Of a stretch of DNA of 64,000 bases, positions 1 to 8,018 are shown one piece after another. The notes beneath the pieces are model-generated. The model had not been told where the DNA came from. It was given only the letters and a program-made list of their open reading frames with translations, and made no database searches. The DNA is from Pseudomonas fluorescens (GTDB lineage Bacteria; Pseudomonadota; Gammaproteobacteria; Pseudomonadales; Pseudomonadaceae): assembly GCF_040448305.1 (NCBI RefSeq), contig NZ_CP148752.1, positions 3,038,001-3,102,000 of the forward strand. The letters run 5' to 3'. The translations under genes were made by a program, and so were the position numbers. Within the stretch, counting starts at the first letter, position 1, and the number at the start of each line of letters is the position of its first letter.

Positions 1-1184
1 GCCGGTTTGCCTTCGATTTGTGCCGGGATCTGCCGCCACGCATAGTCGGCGGACTCGAGCCAGGCGGCGTGTCGGGCGTGGCGTCGGGCTTGCCACATGA
101 GGTGCGCGCGGCGTACGAGCGGGCGACTGAACCAGCCGAGTGCCACCACCGCCAACACCAGTGCCAATAGCCCGAACCAGTGCCCGGAAAGGTGCAGGCG
201 ATTGTGCTGGCCGAGTTTTTTCAGGTCTTCGGTGATTGAAAACACCGGCTTGTAAGCGCTGTTGGCCGCCGCGTCGAAGGTCACGGCAGGCACCGTGGCC
301 GTGCGGGTTTGCTGACTGCTGGCATCCCACCATTTCAGTTCGACGGAGGGCAGGCTGTAGTGACCTTCGGTGTCGATTCGATAAGTCACGCTGTCGATGC
401 GCTGGCCGCCATTGAAGTTGCCGCGACCGTCGTCCAGATTGTGGATTTGTGGCGCCTTCGGGTAGCGGCTCAGACCCTTGATGTCGTCCAGCGTTGGTGT
501 CGGCAGTGCCATGGCCAGGGCACCGTCGGCCTGCAAGGTCAGTTCCCGGGTGATGCTGTCGCCGACCTTCAGCGGTGTGGCCGAGTTGACGGTCTTCTGG
601 GTAAACCGCAGGCCTTGGGCCACCAGTACCGCCTCACCAGGCTGAAACCCCGGTGGTTGCGCGGCGTTGAAATGCAAAGGCTGGCTTTGGGCGCTGAGTG
701 CGTGGCTGGCCTGACCCGGTGTGGCTTGTACCGTCAGTGCCGGAATGTCGAAGCCCTGGGCCAGGTTCGGGGTGATCAGGTAGCTGTAGCGCATGCCGCT
801 GAAGGATTGGCCATCGAAGGTCTGGTTGATGTGCTGGGCATGGCCGTCCGGTGGCATCACCAATGCGCCGGGCAGTTTCAGGTCGGGCAGGGTGGGGGCG
901 CTGGTGAACCAGGAGTCGGTGAAGACATCGAGTTGTAACTCGACCAGGCTGCCGACCATGACCTGGGTGGCGGGTTGCAGGCTGGCCTGGACTTTCAGCT
1001 GAGGGTCGGCGGCGAATGTGTTGAGGCTGATCAGGCCAATGAGCAGGGCGCCGAGTGTTGTGGTGAGTGGTCGGGCCCTTTCGCGAGCAGGCTCGCTCCC
1101 ACAAGGGATTTGTGGTGCGCCTGGATCAAATGTGGGAGCGAGCCTGCTCGCGAAGGCCACGACTCGGACTTTCAGACCGATCAT
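1..1184 (-). CDS. batD: BatD-like protein (C-terminal part beyond window)
   Basis: Last gene of the Bat (Bacteroides aerotolerance-like) operon; it runs off the left edge and about 394 residues are visible. BatD proteins are envelope proteins with immunoglobulin-like domains in the periplasm and a C-terminal membrane anchor. After an unusual N-terminus comes a signal-peptide-like core (TTTLGALLIGLISLNTFAADP), a long beta-rich region, then a membrane span (HWFGLLALVLAVVALGWF) before the edge. The ATG start overlaps the batB/C stop by 4 bp (ATGA), implying translational coupling. Oddity: residues about 11-35 are encoded by a REP doublet (FASRLAP... GSEPARE) lying in frame between the start codon and the signal-peptide core. 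No ATG, GTG or TTG lies in frame between the REP and the core, so the extended start seems required. Family assignment rests on context and architecture. Confidence 0.85.
   Translation of the reverse strand, partial: MIGLKVRVVAFASRLAPTFDPGAPQIPCGSEPARERARPLTTTLGALLIGLISLNTFAADPQLKVQASLQPATQVMVGSLVELQLDVFTDSWFTSAPTLPDLKLPGALVMPPDGHAQHINQTFDGQSFSGMRYSYLITPNLAQGFDIPALTVQATPGQASHALSAQSQPLHFNAAQPPGFQPGEAVLVAQGLRFTQKTVNSATPLKVGDSITRELTLQADGALAMALPTPTLDDIKGLSRYPKAPQIHNLDDGRGNFNGGQRIDSVTYRIDTEGHYSLPSVELKWWDASSQQTRTATVPAVTFDAAANSAYKPVFSITEDLKKLGQHNRLHLSGHWFGLLALVLAVVALGWFSRPLVRRAHLMWQARRHARHAAWLESADYAWRQIPAQIEGKP
1080..1154. repeat. REP doublet inside batD (inside-out arrangement)
   Basis: Two inverted copies of the Pseudomonas REP sequence face each other tail to tail: TTCGCGAGCAGGCTCGCTCC on the left and GGGAGCGAGCCTGCTCGCGA on the right, about 28 bp apart. 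The unit is 75 bp, a multiple of three, and is read through without a stop by batD. Confidence 0.95.
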
Positions 1185-2761
1185 GGCTTGGCCCCCGCCT
1201 GATCCTGCAGACTGAATTTCTGCTTGAGGAATTTCGCCGGCGATGTGGTGAGGTTCTGCAACCATTGCTCATCCGAGGCCGCTTGCTGGGTCTCTACCTT
1301 TTTGCTTTGGCCTTTACCCGGCGCCTTATCCATCTTGATCTCGTCGGGTTTGACCTCTGGCGTGTTTTTCTCGGCGCTTTCGGTGTCTTTTTGCAAGGCA
1401 ATGGCCAGGGCCAGGTTCGCCGTGGCTTGCGGGAATTGCGGCTGCAATTTCAGCGCCTGGGTATAGGACGCGATGGCTTGATCGAACTTGAAGCGGCGCA
1501 CGTAGATGTTGCCCAGGTAGAAGTACGCCTGCGGTGTATCGAGCCGCGCGAAGCTGGCCAGTGCCAGGTCGAAATCGGCCGCGTTGTAGGCGGCCACGCC
1601 TTTCCAGTACGGATCGACAAACAGCGCCGCCGCCTGAGGGTAGTGCTCATGCTCGAAGGCCCAGCGACCTTGCTGGTCGCGGGTGAAAAAGGCATCGGTC
1701 AGCGCGTTGGCCTGTGCCGGCGCCGGTTGCAAGCCCAGTCCCACCGCCAGCAATAGTCCGGCGATCCAGTTCAGGTTCCAGCCCCTGCGTATGCTGAAGA
1801 AAGCGATCAGCAACAGCGGCCAACACAGCCAGTAACCGGCGTCCTTCCAGTGCAGTTCGCGCTGTTCATCACTGGCTGACTGGAAGTGCTGCTCGGCGTG
1901 CAGTTCGATCCAGTCCAGGTCGTCATCGTTGAGGGTCAGGCTGCCCAGCGGCGCATCCATCGACGATGCAAGTTGCTTGAGGGCGCCCTGATCGAAGCTG
2001 CCCATTTGCGGGCGACCGTTGCTGTCGGTGCGTGGCTGGCCGCTGGCATCGCGGATGATCCCGCCGTCGCTGCTGCCAGCCGCCAGTATCAGCACTTGCA
2101 GTGCACTGTCCGCCAGTTGCTTGTCCAGCCCGGCCAGTGCCGAGGTGTCGGCGCCATCGGTGATCAGCAGCAGGGTGCCAGGTGTTTTCTCGGTGGCGAG
2201 CAGGCGCTTGGCCTGATCGATGACCGCGCTGACATTTTTCCCCGCTTTGTTGATCAGGTCGGTGCTCAGGGCCTGAATGAACGTATCGAGCAGCGCCGGG
2301 TCGTCGGTGGCGGGCAATACCAGATGCGCGCTGCCGGCGTAGGCAATCAGGGCGTTGCGTGAACCGGCGCGGCGCTGGATCAAGTCATGGAGCTTGTGCT
2401 TGACCGCTTCCAGGCGACTGGGGGGAACATCGCTGGCGTCCATGGAGGGCGACAGGTCGACGGCGATGATCAGCGGCGCACGGTTTTCCAGAAAGTCCGG
2501 CCGGTCCTGCTCCCAGGTCGGCCCGGCGGCGGCGATGGCGCCCAGCACCAGCAGCGCACACACCAGATGCACCGGACGCAGGCGTTGCCGGTCTTGCGGG
2601 GTGATCAGCAGATGCGGCAGCAGGTGCGCGGCGATGTTGCTGCGCAAGCGCCGTTGCAGGTCCTGGTTGCGCCGCCACAGCAATGGCAGCAATGCGCCGA
2701 ACACTGCGAGCAGCAGCCACAGGGGGCGCAGGAAATGGAAGTCGCTGAGGTTGATGTCCAT
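1181..2761 (-). CDS. batB: VWA + TPR protein, BatB/BatC-like
   Basis: A 526-residue inner-membrane protein fusing a von Willebrand A domain to TPR repeats, the usual pseudomonad BatB-BatC fusion. N-terminal hydrophobic segments (about 9-28 and 65-80) are followed by a VWA domain (about 95-280) with the MIDAS motif DLSPS and a later ITDGAD. A second pair of membrane spans (about 315-350) precedes TPR-like helices (about 375-455; AYFYLGNIYVRRFKFDQAIA). The tail is polar and Lys-rich. It starts one base after the batA stop and overlaps batD by 4 bp. The exact function of Bat proteins is unsettled; roles in envelope stress and MoxR-assisted complex assembly have been proposed. The fusion call is confident, the role is not. 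Confidence 0.9.
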   Translation of the reverse strand: MDINLSDFHFLRPLWLLLAVFGALLPLLWRRNQDLQRRLRSNIAAHLLPHLLITPQDRQRLRPVHLVCALLVLGAIAAAGPTWEQDRPDFLENRAPLIIAVDLSPSMDASDVPPSRLEAVKHKLHDLIQRRAGSRNALIAYAGSAHLVLPATDDPALLDTFIQALSTDLINKAGKNVSAVIDQAKRLLATEKTPGTLLLITDGADTSALAGLDKQLADSALQVLILAAGSSDGGIIRDASGQPRTDSNGRPQMGSFDQGALKQLASSMDAPLGSLTLNDDDLDWIELHAEQHFQSASDEQRELHWKDAGYWLCWPLLLIAFFSIRRGWNLNWIAGLLLAVGLGLQPAPAQANALTDAFFTRDQQGRWAFEHEHYPQAAALFVDPYWKGVAAYNAADFDLALASFARLDTPQAYFYLGNIYVRRFKFDQAIASYTQALKLQPQFPQATANLALAIALQKDTESAEKNTPEVKPDEIKMDKAPGKGQSKKVETQQAASDEQWLQNLTTSPAKFLKQKFSLQDQAGAKP

Positions 2762-2762
2762 G

Positions 2763-3755
2763 TCAGGCCTCCTGCCGTTGACGGGCGAGCATCAGCCGTG
2801 GAAGCAGCAGGGCGCCCAGGTGATAAAGCGCGAGCAGGGCGATGGCAGCGCCCAGCGGCCACCAGAACAGATCGCGTTTGGGCTGGTGGCTGAGGGTTTT
2901 CACCTGATGCGGGGTGAGCTTGTCGAGGGTGCTGTAGACCTGATCCAGGGCGTTGCGGTCTTCGGCGCGGAAGAAGCGTCCGCCCGTGGCGTGGGCAATC
3001 TCCTGCAAGCCTTGCAGGTTGACCTTGGCTTCGCCCTCGGCATTCGGGTCGCCGATGCCGATGGTGTGAATCACCACGCCTTTGGCCGCGGCCATGGCGG
3101 CCGCGTGATCCGGGGTGATGGCGCTGCTGGTGTCGTTGCCGTCGGTGAGCAGGATCAGCACTTTTTCCTGCTCACGGGCCTGGTCCAGCAGTTTCAGGCT
3201 CAACCCGATGGCATCGCCGATAGCGGTGTTGGGGCCAGCCATGCCGATGCCGGTGTCGTCCAGCAGCAGTGACAGGCTCGCGTGGTCGAGGGTCAACGGC
3301 GCCTGCGGATAGGCACCGGTGCCGAACACGATCAGTCCAATCCGATCGTCTTTACGTTTGTCGATGAACCCGTGCACCACTTCCTTGACCGCGGCCAGGC
3401 GATTGATCTTCTGGCCGTTGGCGTCAGTGAAATCGGTGGTTTCCATCGACTGGGAAATGTCGATGGCCAGCATCAGGTCGCGCACCGGCTGCTGGCGCTC
3501 GATGGGTTTTTCCACCAACACCGGCCGGCTCGCCGCCACCAGCAGCAACGTCCAGACCAGCAGGTTCAGGAGCAACTGCCAGCGGTTGTTGCGGGTGCCG
3601 GCCTGGCTCGGGGCCTGGCCGACAGCACGGCTCATCGCCGCGAAAAACGGTACACGCACGGCGCTGCGCGCCTCACGGTAATCGGGCAGATAGCGATAGC
3701 CAAGCCACGGCAGCGGCAGCAGGATCAACAGCCAGGGGTAATCAAGCTGCCACAT
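2763..3755 (-). CDS. batA: VWA domain membrane protein, BatA-like
   Basis: A 330-residue protein with N-terminal membrane segments (WLLILLPLPWLGY and LLLNLLVWTLLLVAA), a VWA domain carrying an intact metal-ion-dependent adhesion site (DISQS, then LLTDGND) and a C-terminal membrane span. The VWA domain probably binds metal and partner proteins. The start chosen gives MWQLDYPWL and overlaps the end of the DUF4381 gene by 14 bp. A longer in-frame extension exists upstream, but it is an out-of-frame reading of the DUF4381 gene and its REP element and was rejected. Middle gene of the six-gene MoxR/Bat operon. Confidence 0.92.
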   Translation of the reverse strand: MWQLDYPWLLILLPLPWLGYRYLPDYREARSAVRVPFFAAMSRAVGQAPSQAGTRNNRWQLLLNLLVWTLLLVAASRPVLVEKPIERQQPVRDLMLAIDISQSMETTDFTDANGQKINRLAAVKEVVHGFIDKRKDDRIGLIVFGTGAYPQAPLTLDHASLSLLLDDTGIGMAGPNTAIGDAIGLSLKLLDQAREQEKVLILLTDGNDTSSAITPDHAAAMAAAKGVVIHTIGIGDPNAEGEAKVNLQGLQEIAHATGGRFFRAEDRNALDQVYSTLDKLTPHQVKTLSHQPKRDLFWWPLGAAIALLALYHLGALLLPRLMLARQRQEA

Positions 3756-4335
3756 GATGACGCTCCACCCAGGTTTTGCAGGTGCTGAACAGCTGCTGGC
3801 GCTGTTCAATCGGCATGGCCCGCAATGTTGCGTCGGGGGCGTAGGCCAGCAGCGACAGTTGTTGGCTGAAGTCGGCGGGTAGGGGTTGTTTACTGTGCCG
3901 CTGCAAAAATGCCTGCCAGTCCTCTTTCCCCAACGCCGCAGGAGACCCCTGTGGGAGCGAGCTTGCTCGCGATGAGGCCATGACATTCAAAGGTGGTGTC
4001 GACTGACCTGACGCTATCGCGAGCAGGCTCGCTCCCACAGGTTTTGTGTTCCAACCGGAGGGCATTGAAAGGGCCACGCGCTTGAGCAATTCTGGAAGCT
4101 CACGCAACGCGCTCAGGTCATTACTGCGCTGCTGCAATTCCTCCAGCCGCACCAACGCCTCGCGCCGATAACGATCGCGCCGCCATTGCCAGTATCGCCG
4201 CGCACCAAGCACTACCAGCGTAACGATCAACAGCGCCAGCAACGCCCACCAACCCCAGGTTTGCGGTGCATAACTGACTGGCGCCGGCAGTGCCATTTCC
4301 TTGAGTTGGTCGATGCTCGGGATAGCGGGGTTCAT
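3742..4335 (-). CDS. DUF4381 membrane protein with an in-frame REP insertion
   Basis: A 197-residue DUF4381 protein, found in the MoxR-DUF58-Bat operons of Gammaproteobacteria. It has one membrane span (about 28-46) followed by a charged cytoplasmic helix-rich region. Oddity: residues about 99-129 (VGASLLAIASG...SSRASSLPQG) are the translation of a complete REP doublet placed between LKRVALSMP and AALGKEDWQAFLQRH, which read as family sequence on either side. Without it the protein would be about 165 residues. The reading frame stays open. It overlaps DUF58 by 4 bp upstream and batA by 14 bp downstream. Whether the longer protein works cannot be told from sequence. Confidence 0.88.
   Translation of the reverse strand: MNPAIPSIDQLKEMALPAPVSYAPQTWGWWALLALLIVTLVVLGARRYWQWRRDRYRREALVRLEELQQRSNDLSALRELPELLKRVALSMPSGWNTKPVGASLLAIASGQSTPPLNVMASSRASSLPQGSPAALGKEDWQAFLQRHSKQPLPADFSQQLSLLAYAPDATLRAMPIEQRQQLFSTCKTWVERHHVAA
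3949..4040. repeat. REP doublet (REPIN) inside DUF4381 gene
   Basis: Standard REPIN orientation: TGTGGGAGCGAGCTTGCTCG on the left, and its inverted partner GCGAGCAGGCTCGCTCCCAC on the right, 92 bp in total. It lies wholly within coding sequence and is read through. Confidence 0.95.
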
Positions 4336-5276
4336 CGGCGTCCTCCGGCAAACTTGCCCAGTTCGGTACGCAGTTGTTCGTGGGCTTCTGTAGCGGTGCT
4401 GAACATCATCAACGGCACCTGACTGCGGCGCAGCAAGGTCGCGACGTCCTTGAGCCGCCCGCTGAGAAAATCCCCGAGCGGCTGATGCACCTGTTGCCGA
4501 TCCACCGCCAGCTCCACCTGCAATTGCCCCTGGGTGATCAGCACGCGGCCGTTTTTCGGCAGGTTAAGCGCCAGCGGGTCGTAGACCTGCATGGCAATCA
4601 CATCGTTGTGCGCCGCCAGTTGCCGCATCAGTTGCAAGGTGCGTTCGCCGGCCCCGGCGAAATCGCTGACGATGCAGATCAAGTGATCGTGACCGGCCAC
4701 GGCCAGGCAGTGCTGCAGGACCTTGTCGAGCTGGTCTTCGCCTTCGGTGTCCGGGTTGGCGGCATTGAGTGCCTGGTTCTGCTCGGCGATGCGGCTGCAC
4801 AGCGCTTCGATCCGTTTGCGGCTGCGCAGCGGGGCGATGCTGTCGATGCGTTGATCGTTGAAGACCAGTCCACCGACGCGGTCGCCGGCGTTGAACACCA
4901 TCCACGCCGCCAGGGCGCCGAGTTCGGCGGCGACGACGGATTTGAAGCTGCGTTGCGAGCCAAAGAACATCGACATGCGCTGGTCTACGAGGATCAGGGT
5001 CGGGCGGTCGCGCTCTTCGGTGAATGTCCGTACCACCGGTTTGCCGGTGCGCAGGGACGCGCGCCAGTCGAGGTGACGCAAATCGTCCCCCGGCTGATAG
5101 CGCCGCAGTTCATCGAAGTTCAGGCCCCGGCCACGCAAACGCGAAGCGTGGTTGCCGGCCAGGATGCTGCCCTGGGGCTGACGCGCCAGAAAACTCAGGT
5201 CGCGAGCCTTGAACTCCAGGGCCATCAGTTGCGCCAGAGAGACATACACCAGGCCGTCGACGCTGTTCATGGACAT
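4332..5276 (-). CDS. DUF58 domain protein
   Basis: A 314-residue DUF58 protein. Members have a degenerate VWA-like fold and are nearly always encoded next to MoxR AAA ATPases. The family motif is clear near residues 50-85 (RGRGLNFDELRRYQPGDDLRHLDWRAS, with conserved Arg, Tyr, Gly-Asp and Asp-Trp). A VWA-like portion follows (LILVDQRMSMFFGS). No obvious membrane span; probably cytoplasmic. The start overlaps the moxR stop by one base (TGATG) and the 3' end overlaps the DUF4381 gene by 4 bp, so expression is probably coupled. A second in-frame ATG two codons downstream is an alternative start. Confidence 0.92.
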   Translation of the reverse strand: MSMNSVDGLVYVSLAQLMALEFKARDLSFLARQPQGSILAGNHASRLRGRGLNFDELRRYQPGDDLRHLDWRASLRTGKPVVRTFTEERDRPTLILVDQRMSMFFGSQRSFKSVVAAELGALAAWMVFNAGDRVGGLVFNDQRIDSIAPLRSRKRIEALCSRIAEQNQALNAANPDTEGEDQLDKVLQHCLAVAGHDHLICIVSDFAGAGERTLQLMRQLAAHNDVIAMQVYDPLALNLPKNGRVLITQGQLQVELAVDRQQVHQPLGDFLSGRLKDVATLLRRSQVPLMMFSTATEAHEQLRTELGKFAGGRR

Positions 5277-6256
5277 CAGGCAGGAATCGCCACTTTATCG
5301 AGCAGACGGTCGAGCACCTGATCGGCGCTGACGCCATCGGCCACCGCGTCGTAGCTCAGTTGCAGGCGATGGCGCAGCACCGGGTGCACCACGGCGCGCA
5401 AGTTGTCCGGAGAAACGAAATCCTGGCCCTGCAACCACGCGTCGGCCCGGGCACAACGGTCCAGGCCGATGCCGCCGCGGGGGCTGGCGCCGATGCTGAT
5501 CCAGCGCCCGAGGTCGGCGTCGTAATCGGCCGGGTGGCGAGTGGCATTGATCAGGTCGATCAGGTAGCGGTCGATGGCCGGAGAAACGTGCACGGCGCTG
5601 ACTTCACGGCGTGCGGCGAACACCACGTCCTGAGACAGGGAGAAGCCCTGCACGGCAGCGATTTTGGCGCCGAGGGCCTGTTCTTCTTCGCGCAGCAGGC
5701 GCAGCACCTGGCTTTCGTTTTCCGCGCTCGGGTAATCGAGCAGCACTTTCATCAGGAAACGGTCCATCTGTGCTTCCGGCAGCGGGTACGTGCCTTCCTG
5801 TTCGATCGGGTTCTGGGTGGCGACCACGATGAACAGTTCCGGCAGCGCATGGCTGTTGCCGGCCACGGTAATCTGGCGTTCTTCCATGGCTTCGAGCAAC
5901 GCCGCCTGGACCTTGGCCGGCGCACGGTTGATTTCGTCGGCGAGGATCAGGTTGCCGAACAGGGGGCCTGGCTGGAAGCGGATTTCGTTCTTGCCTTCGA
6001 CCTGATGCAGCACCTCGGCGCCGGTGATGTCCGACGGCAGCAGGTCCGGGGTGAACTGGATGCGGCTCATCTTCGCGTCCAGGTGTCTGGCCAGTGACTT
6101 GACCGTGCGAGTCTTGGCCAGGCCGGGCAGGCTTTCGAGGAGCAAATGCCCGTTGGCGAGCAAACCGACAAGCATCTGCCGGATCACCTGGTCCTGCCCG
6201 AGCACCGCTTCGGCGATGCTGGCTTGCAGGGCGTTGAGGTCGTTGAGTGCGCTCAT
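5276..6256 (-). CDS. moxR: MoxR family AAA+ ATPase
   Basis: A 326-residue MoxR ATPase, first gene of the Bat operon. MoxR proteins act as chaperone-like ATPases, often with VWA partners, which is consistent with the downstream batA and batB/C. Walker A is LESLPGLAKTRTV (GLAKT core, about residues 39-50); Walker B is LILADEINRAPAKVQ; then the sensor region VVATQNPIEQEGTYPLPEAQ with the arginine finger in MDRF, and the C-terminal AAA lid (SPRGGIGLDRCARADAW). Length fits the family. The stop sits on the DUF58 start codon. Confidence 0.96.
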   Translation of the reverse strand: MSALNDLNALQASIAEAVLGQDQVIRQMLVGLLANGHLLLESLPGLAKTRTVKSLARHLDAKMSRIQFTPDLLPSDITGAEVLHQVEGKNEIRFQPGPLFGNLILADEINRAPAKVQAALLEAMEERQITVAGNSHALPELFIVVATQNPIEQEGTYPLPEAQMDRFLMKVLLDYPSAENESQVLRLLREEEQALGAKIAAVQGFSLSQDVVFAARREVSAVHVSPAIDRYLIDLINATRHPADYDADLGRWISIGASPRGGIGLDRCARADAWLQGQDFVSPDNLRAVVHPVLRHRLQLSYDAVADGVSADQVLDRLLDKVAIPA

Positions 6257-6264
6257 GCGGTCTC

Positions 6265-7215
6265 CTAGAAAAACGCCAGGGTCATGTTGACGCTGAATCC
6301 ATTGCCTTCAGGGCGGTTCTTGGTGTCGAATTCCGGCACCCAGCGCGCATTGAAGTTGGCCTGGGCGTCGGCGAACTTGCCGGTCCAGCCCACTGTCGGG
6401 CCGGCACCCACGGAGCGCCCACGGAAGCCGCTGTCGGCGCCGGACCCCGAGTCATCGGTGATTTGCTGGATGTAGCCGGCTGCGATGCCGGCGTTCCAGC
6501 CATTGCCAAAGCCGTGGGTCCACAGTGCATCGAGGGTGTAGATGTTGCCGTTGCGATAATCGGTGGCGTCGTTCTCGGTGTAGAACTCCAGGCCGCTCGA
6601 CAGCGTGAATTCGCCGCCCTTGCCGTCCAGATGAGTGAACGCCACGGTCGGCATGAAGGTGTAGTTGTTCTGCCCGGGGTTGGCCAGGCGATCGTCGTTG
6701 TAGGCGCCGGTGGGCACGTAGATCGGCAGCGAGAACGCGATGTGGTTGAGTTCGTCGAAGTGATAACCGGCGGCAATCGGTGTCACCAGCATGTCGGCGA
6801 ACTGGGTGCCGGTGTCCGAAGAACCGAGGGTTCTGCCGCGAGGGCCGGTGATACTCGCGGTGATGTCGGTGTACTGCACCGGAACGCCAATGGCCGAGGC
6901 GTAATTCCAGCGACCCTTGCCGGTGTCCCAGACATGGGTGAAGTTGGCCATGGTGTAGGACACTTTCATGTCCAGCCCGGTACTCAGGGCACCGACGATC
7001 GGCACCTGGGCGTTGCCCTTGAGATCACCGTCATACCAGATGCTGGTCAGGGACATGACCCAACCCGGCTCCGGGGGCACGATCCCGGCATTGGAGAACA
7101 CCTGCTGGCCGGTAATCGGCCGTCCGACACCACCTTCAGCCGCCAGTACCAACGGGCTGCCGCTGACCATGCACAGCGCCAACAACAGGGGGCGCACTAC
7201 GAAAGGCCTGATCAT
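6265..7215 (-). CDS. Outer-membrane beta-barrel protein, phenol MetA-degradation/SphA-like
   Basis: A 316-residue secreted protein with signal peptide (MIRPFVVRPLLLALCMVSGSPL, cleaved near VLAAEG) and alternating hydrophobic/aromatic strands ending in LAFF, typical of an outer-membrane barrel. The pattern (GWVMSLTSIWYDGD near the N-terminus, LPIYVPTGAYN..LANPGQN in the middle) resembles the transporter family annotated as phenol-degradation meta-pathway or SphA-like; the substrate is not evident. The ATG start was preferred because GGAG lies about 10 bp upstream, whereas the GTG four codons earlier lacks a site. It closes a four-gene minus-strand cassette with two DUF1254 proteins and a related, decayed barrel gene. 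Confidence 0.8.
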   Translation of the reverse strand: MIRPFVVRPLLLALCMVSGSPLVLAAEGGVGRPITGQQVFSNAGIVPPEPGWVMSLTSIWYDGDLKGNAQVPIVGALSTGLDMKVSYTMANFTHVWDTGKGRWNYASAIGVPVQYTDITASITGPRGRTLGSSDTGTQFADMLVTPIAAGYHFDELNHIAFSLPIYVPTGAYNDDRLANPGQNNYTFMPTVAFTHLDGKGGEFTLSSGLEFYTENDATDYRNGNIYTLDALWTHGFGNGWNAGIAAGYIQQITDDSGSGADSGFRGRSVGAGPTVGWTGKFADAQANFNARWVPEFDTKNRPEGNGFSVNMTLAFF

Positions 7216-7227
7216 GACTGACTCCAC

Positions 7228-7992
7228 TTATTGTTTTTGATTGACGGGGTTCAACAGCGGCATTTTCCATTCGCCGTTGCTGACTTCCGGTTTTGGCAAA
7301 TACAGGCGCAATATCCCGTAGAAGGGTCCGTTCGGTGCCGGCAGCCAATTGCTTTGCAGGTCTTTGGCCGGCGCCTTGTGTTTGTCGTAATGACTCAGGG
7401 TTTCAACCTTGTAGCCCTTCTGGATCTGCTTGACCTTGGCCAGATCCTTCTCATCGAACAGTTGTGCGCGGTACAGCGCATAGGCGATGTTGCTTTCACT
7501 GCGCAGCAAACGGTCGATGTTCAGCGGTTGCTGGCCCTGCCAGTTGGGCCCGGCGATCATGAAATGCCCGCCGTTGTTGCCGGTGCTGCGGGTGCCCAGG
7601 TACGCAAAGTTCTGCGTATAGGCGTCGATCAGTTGCACCGAGTAGTAACGATGCTCTTCGATGGGCGGCAGGGTCAGTACCAGTGGCTCGGCGCGCAAAT
7701 CCATCCAGACAAAGGAGTAGGGCGTGTCGGCGTTCGGCGTGACAAACGCGGTGTCCCTGGCAGTGAAGGCCTTGGCGGTGTTGCCGATCTGATTGAACGG
7801 CGCCTTGAAGTTCGGGCTCTTCTTGTCCACGGCCTGGGTGTAGAGCGTCTTGTACATCTCCACCACCGGAAAGCCGTACAAGTAGGCCTCCCTGGCAATG
7901 GCCCGGGCTTCGTCCGGGGTGGCGGTGAAGTCGGCCCAGGCGCTGGTGCTGAGGGTCAGCGCAAGGCCGGTGAACAAAATGCGGTGATTCAT
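7228..7992 (-). CDS. DUF1254 protein with most of DUF1214 missing
   Basis: A 254-residue secreted protein (signal peptide about 1-20, ending SAWA/DF). The DUF1254 domain is intact (AREAYLYGFPVVEMYKT, TPNADTPYSFVWMDL, YYSVQLIDAYTQNFAYLGTR). Full-length relatives continue through a DUF1214 domain to about 430-480 residues. Here GYKVETLSHYDKHKAPA jumps directly to the C-terminal DUF1214 signature KDLQSNWLPAPNGPFYGILR, so about 180-200 residues appear to be missing in frame. The start MNHRILFTG is supported by AAGGG six bases upstream. Substrate and reaction are unknown. It may be a functional minimal form or an in-frame deletion remnant. Confidence 0.75.
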   Translation of the reverse strand: MNHRILFTGLALTLSTSAWADFTATPDEARAIAREAYLYGFPVVEMYKTLYTQAVDKKSPNFKAPFNQIGNTAKAFTARDTAFVTPNADTPYSFVWMDLRAEPLVLTLPPIEEHRYYSVQLIDAYTQNFAYLGTRSTGNNGGHFMIAGPNWQGQQPLNIDRLLRSESNIAYALYRAQLFDEKDLAKVKQIQKGYKVETLSHYDKHKAPAKDLQSNWLPAPNGPFYGILRLYLPKPEVSNGEWKMPLLNPVNQKQ

Positions 7993-8018
7993 ATACATCC
8001 CTTATTGAACGTTCGGCG

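Noticed and set aside
3756..3986. A 77-codon N-terminal extension of batA.
   Set aside because: It is the DUF4381 gene and its REP read out of frame; MWQLDYPWL is the credible start.
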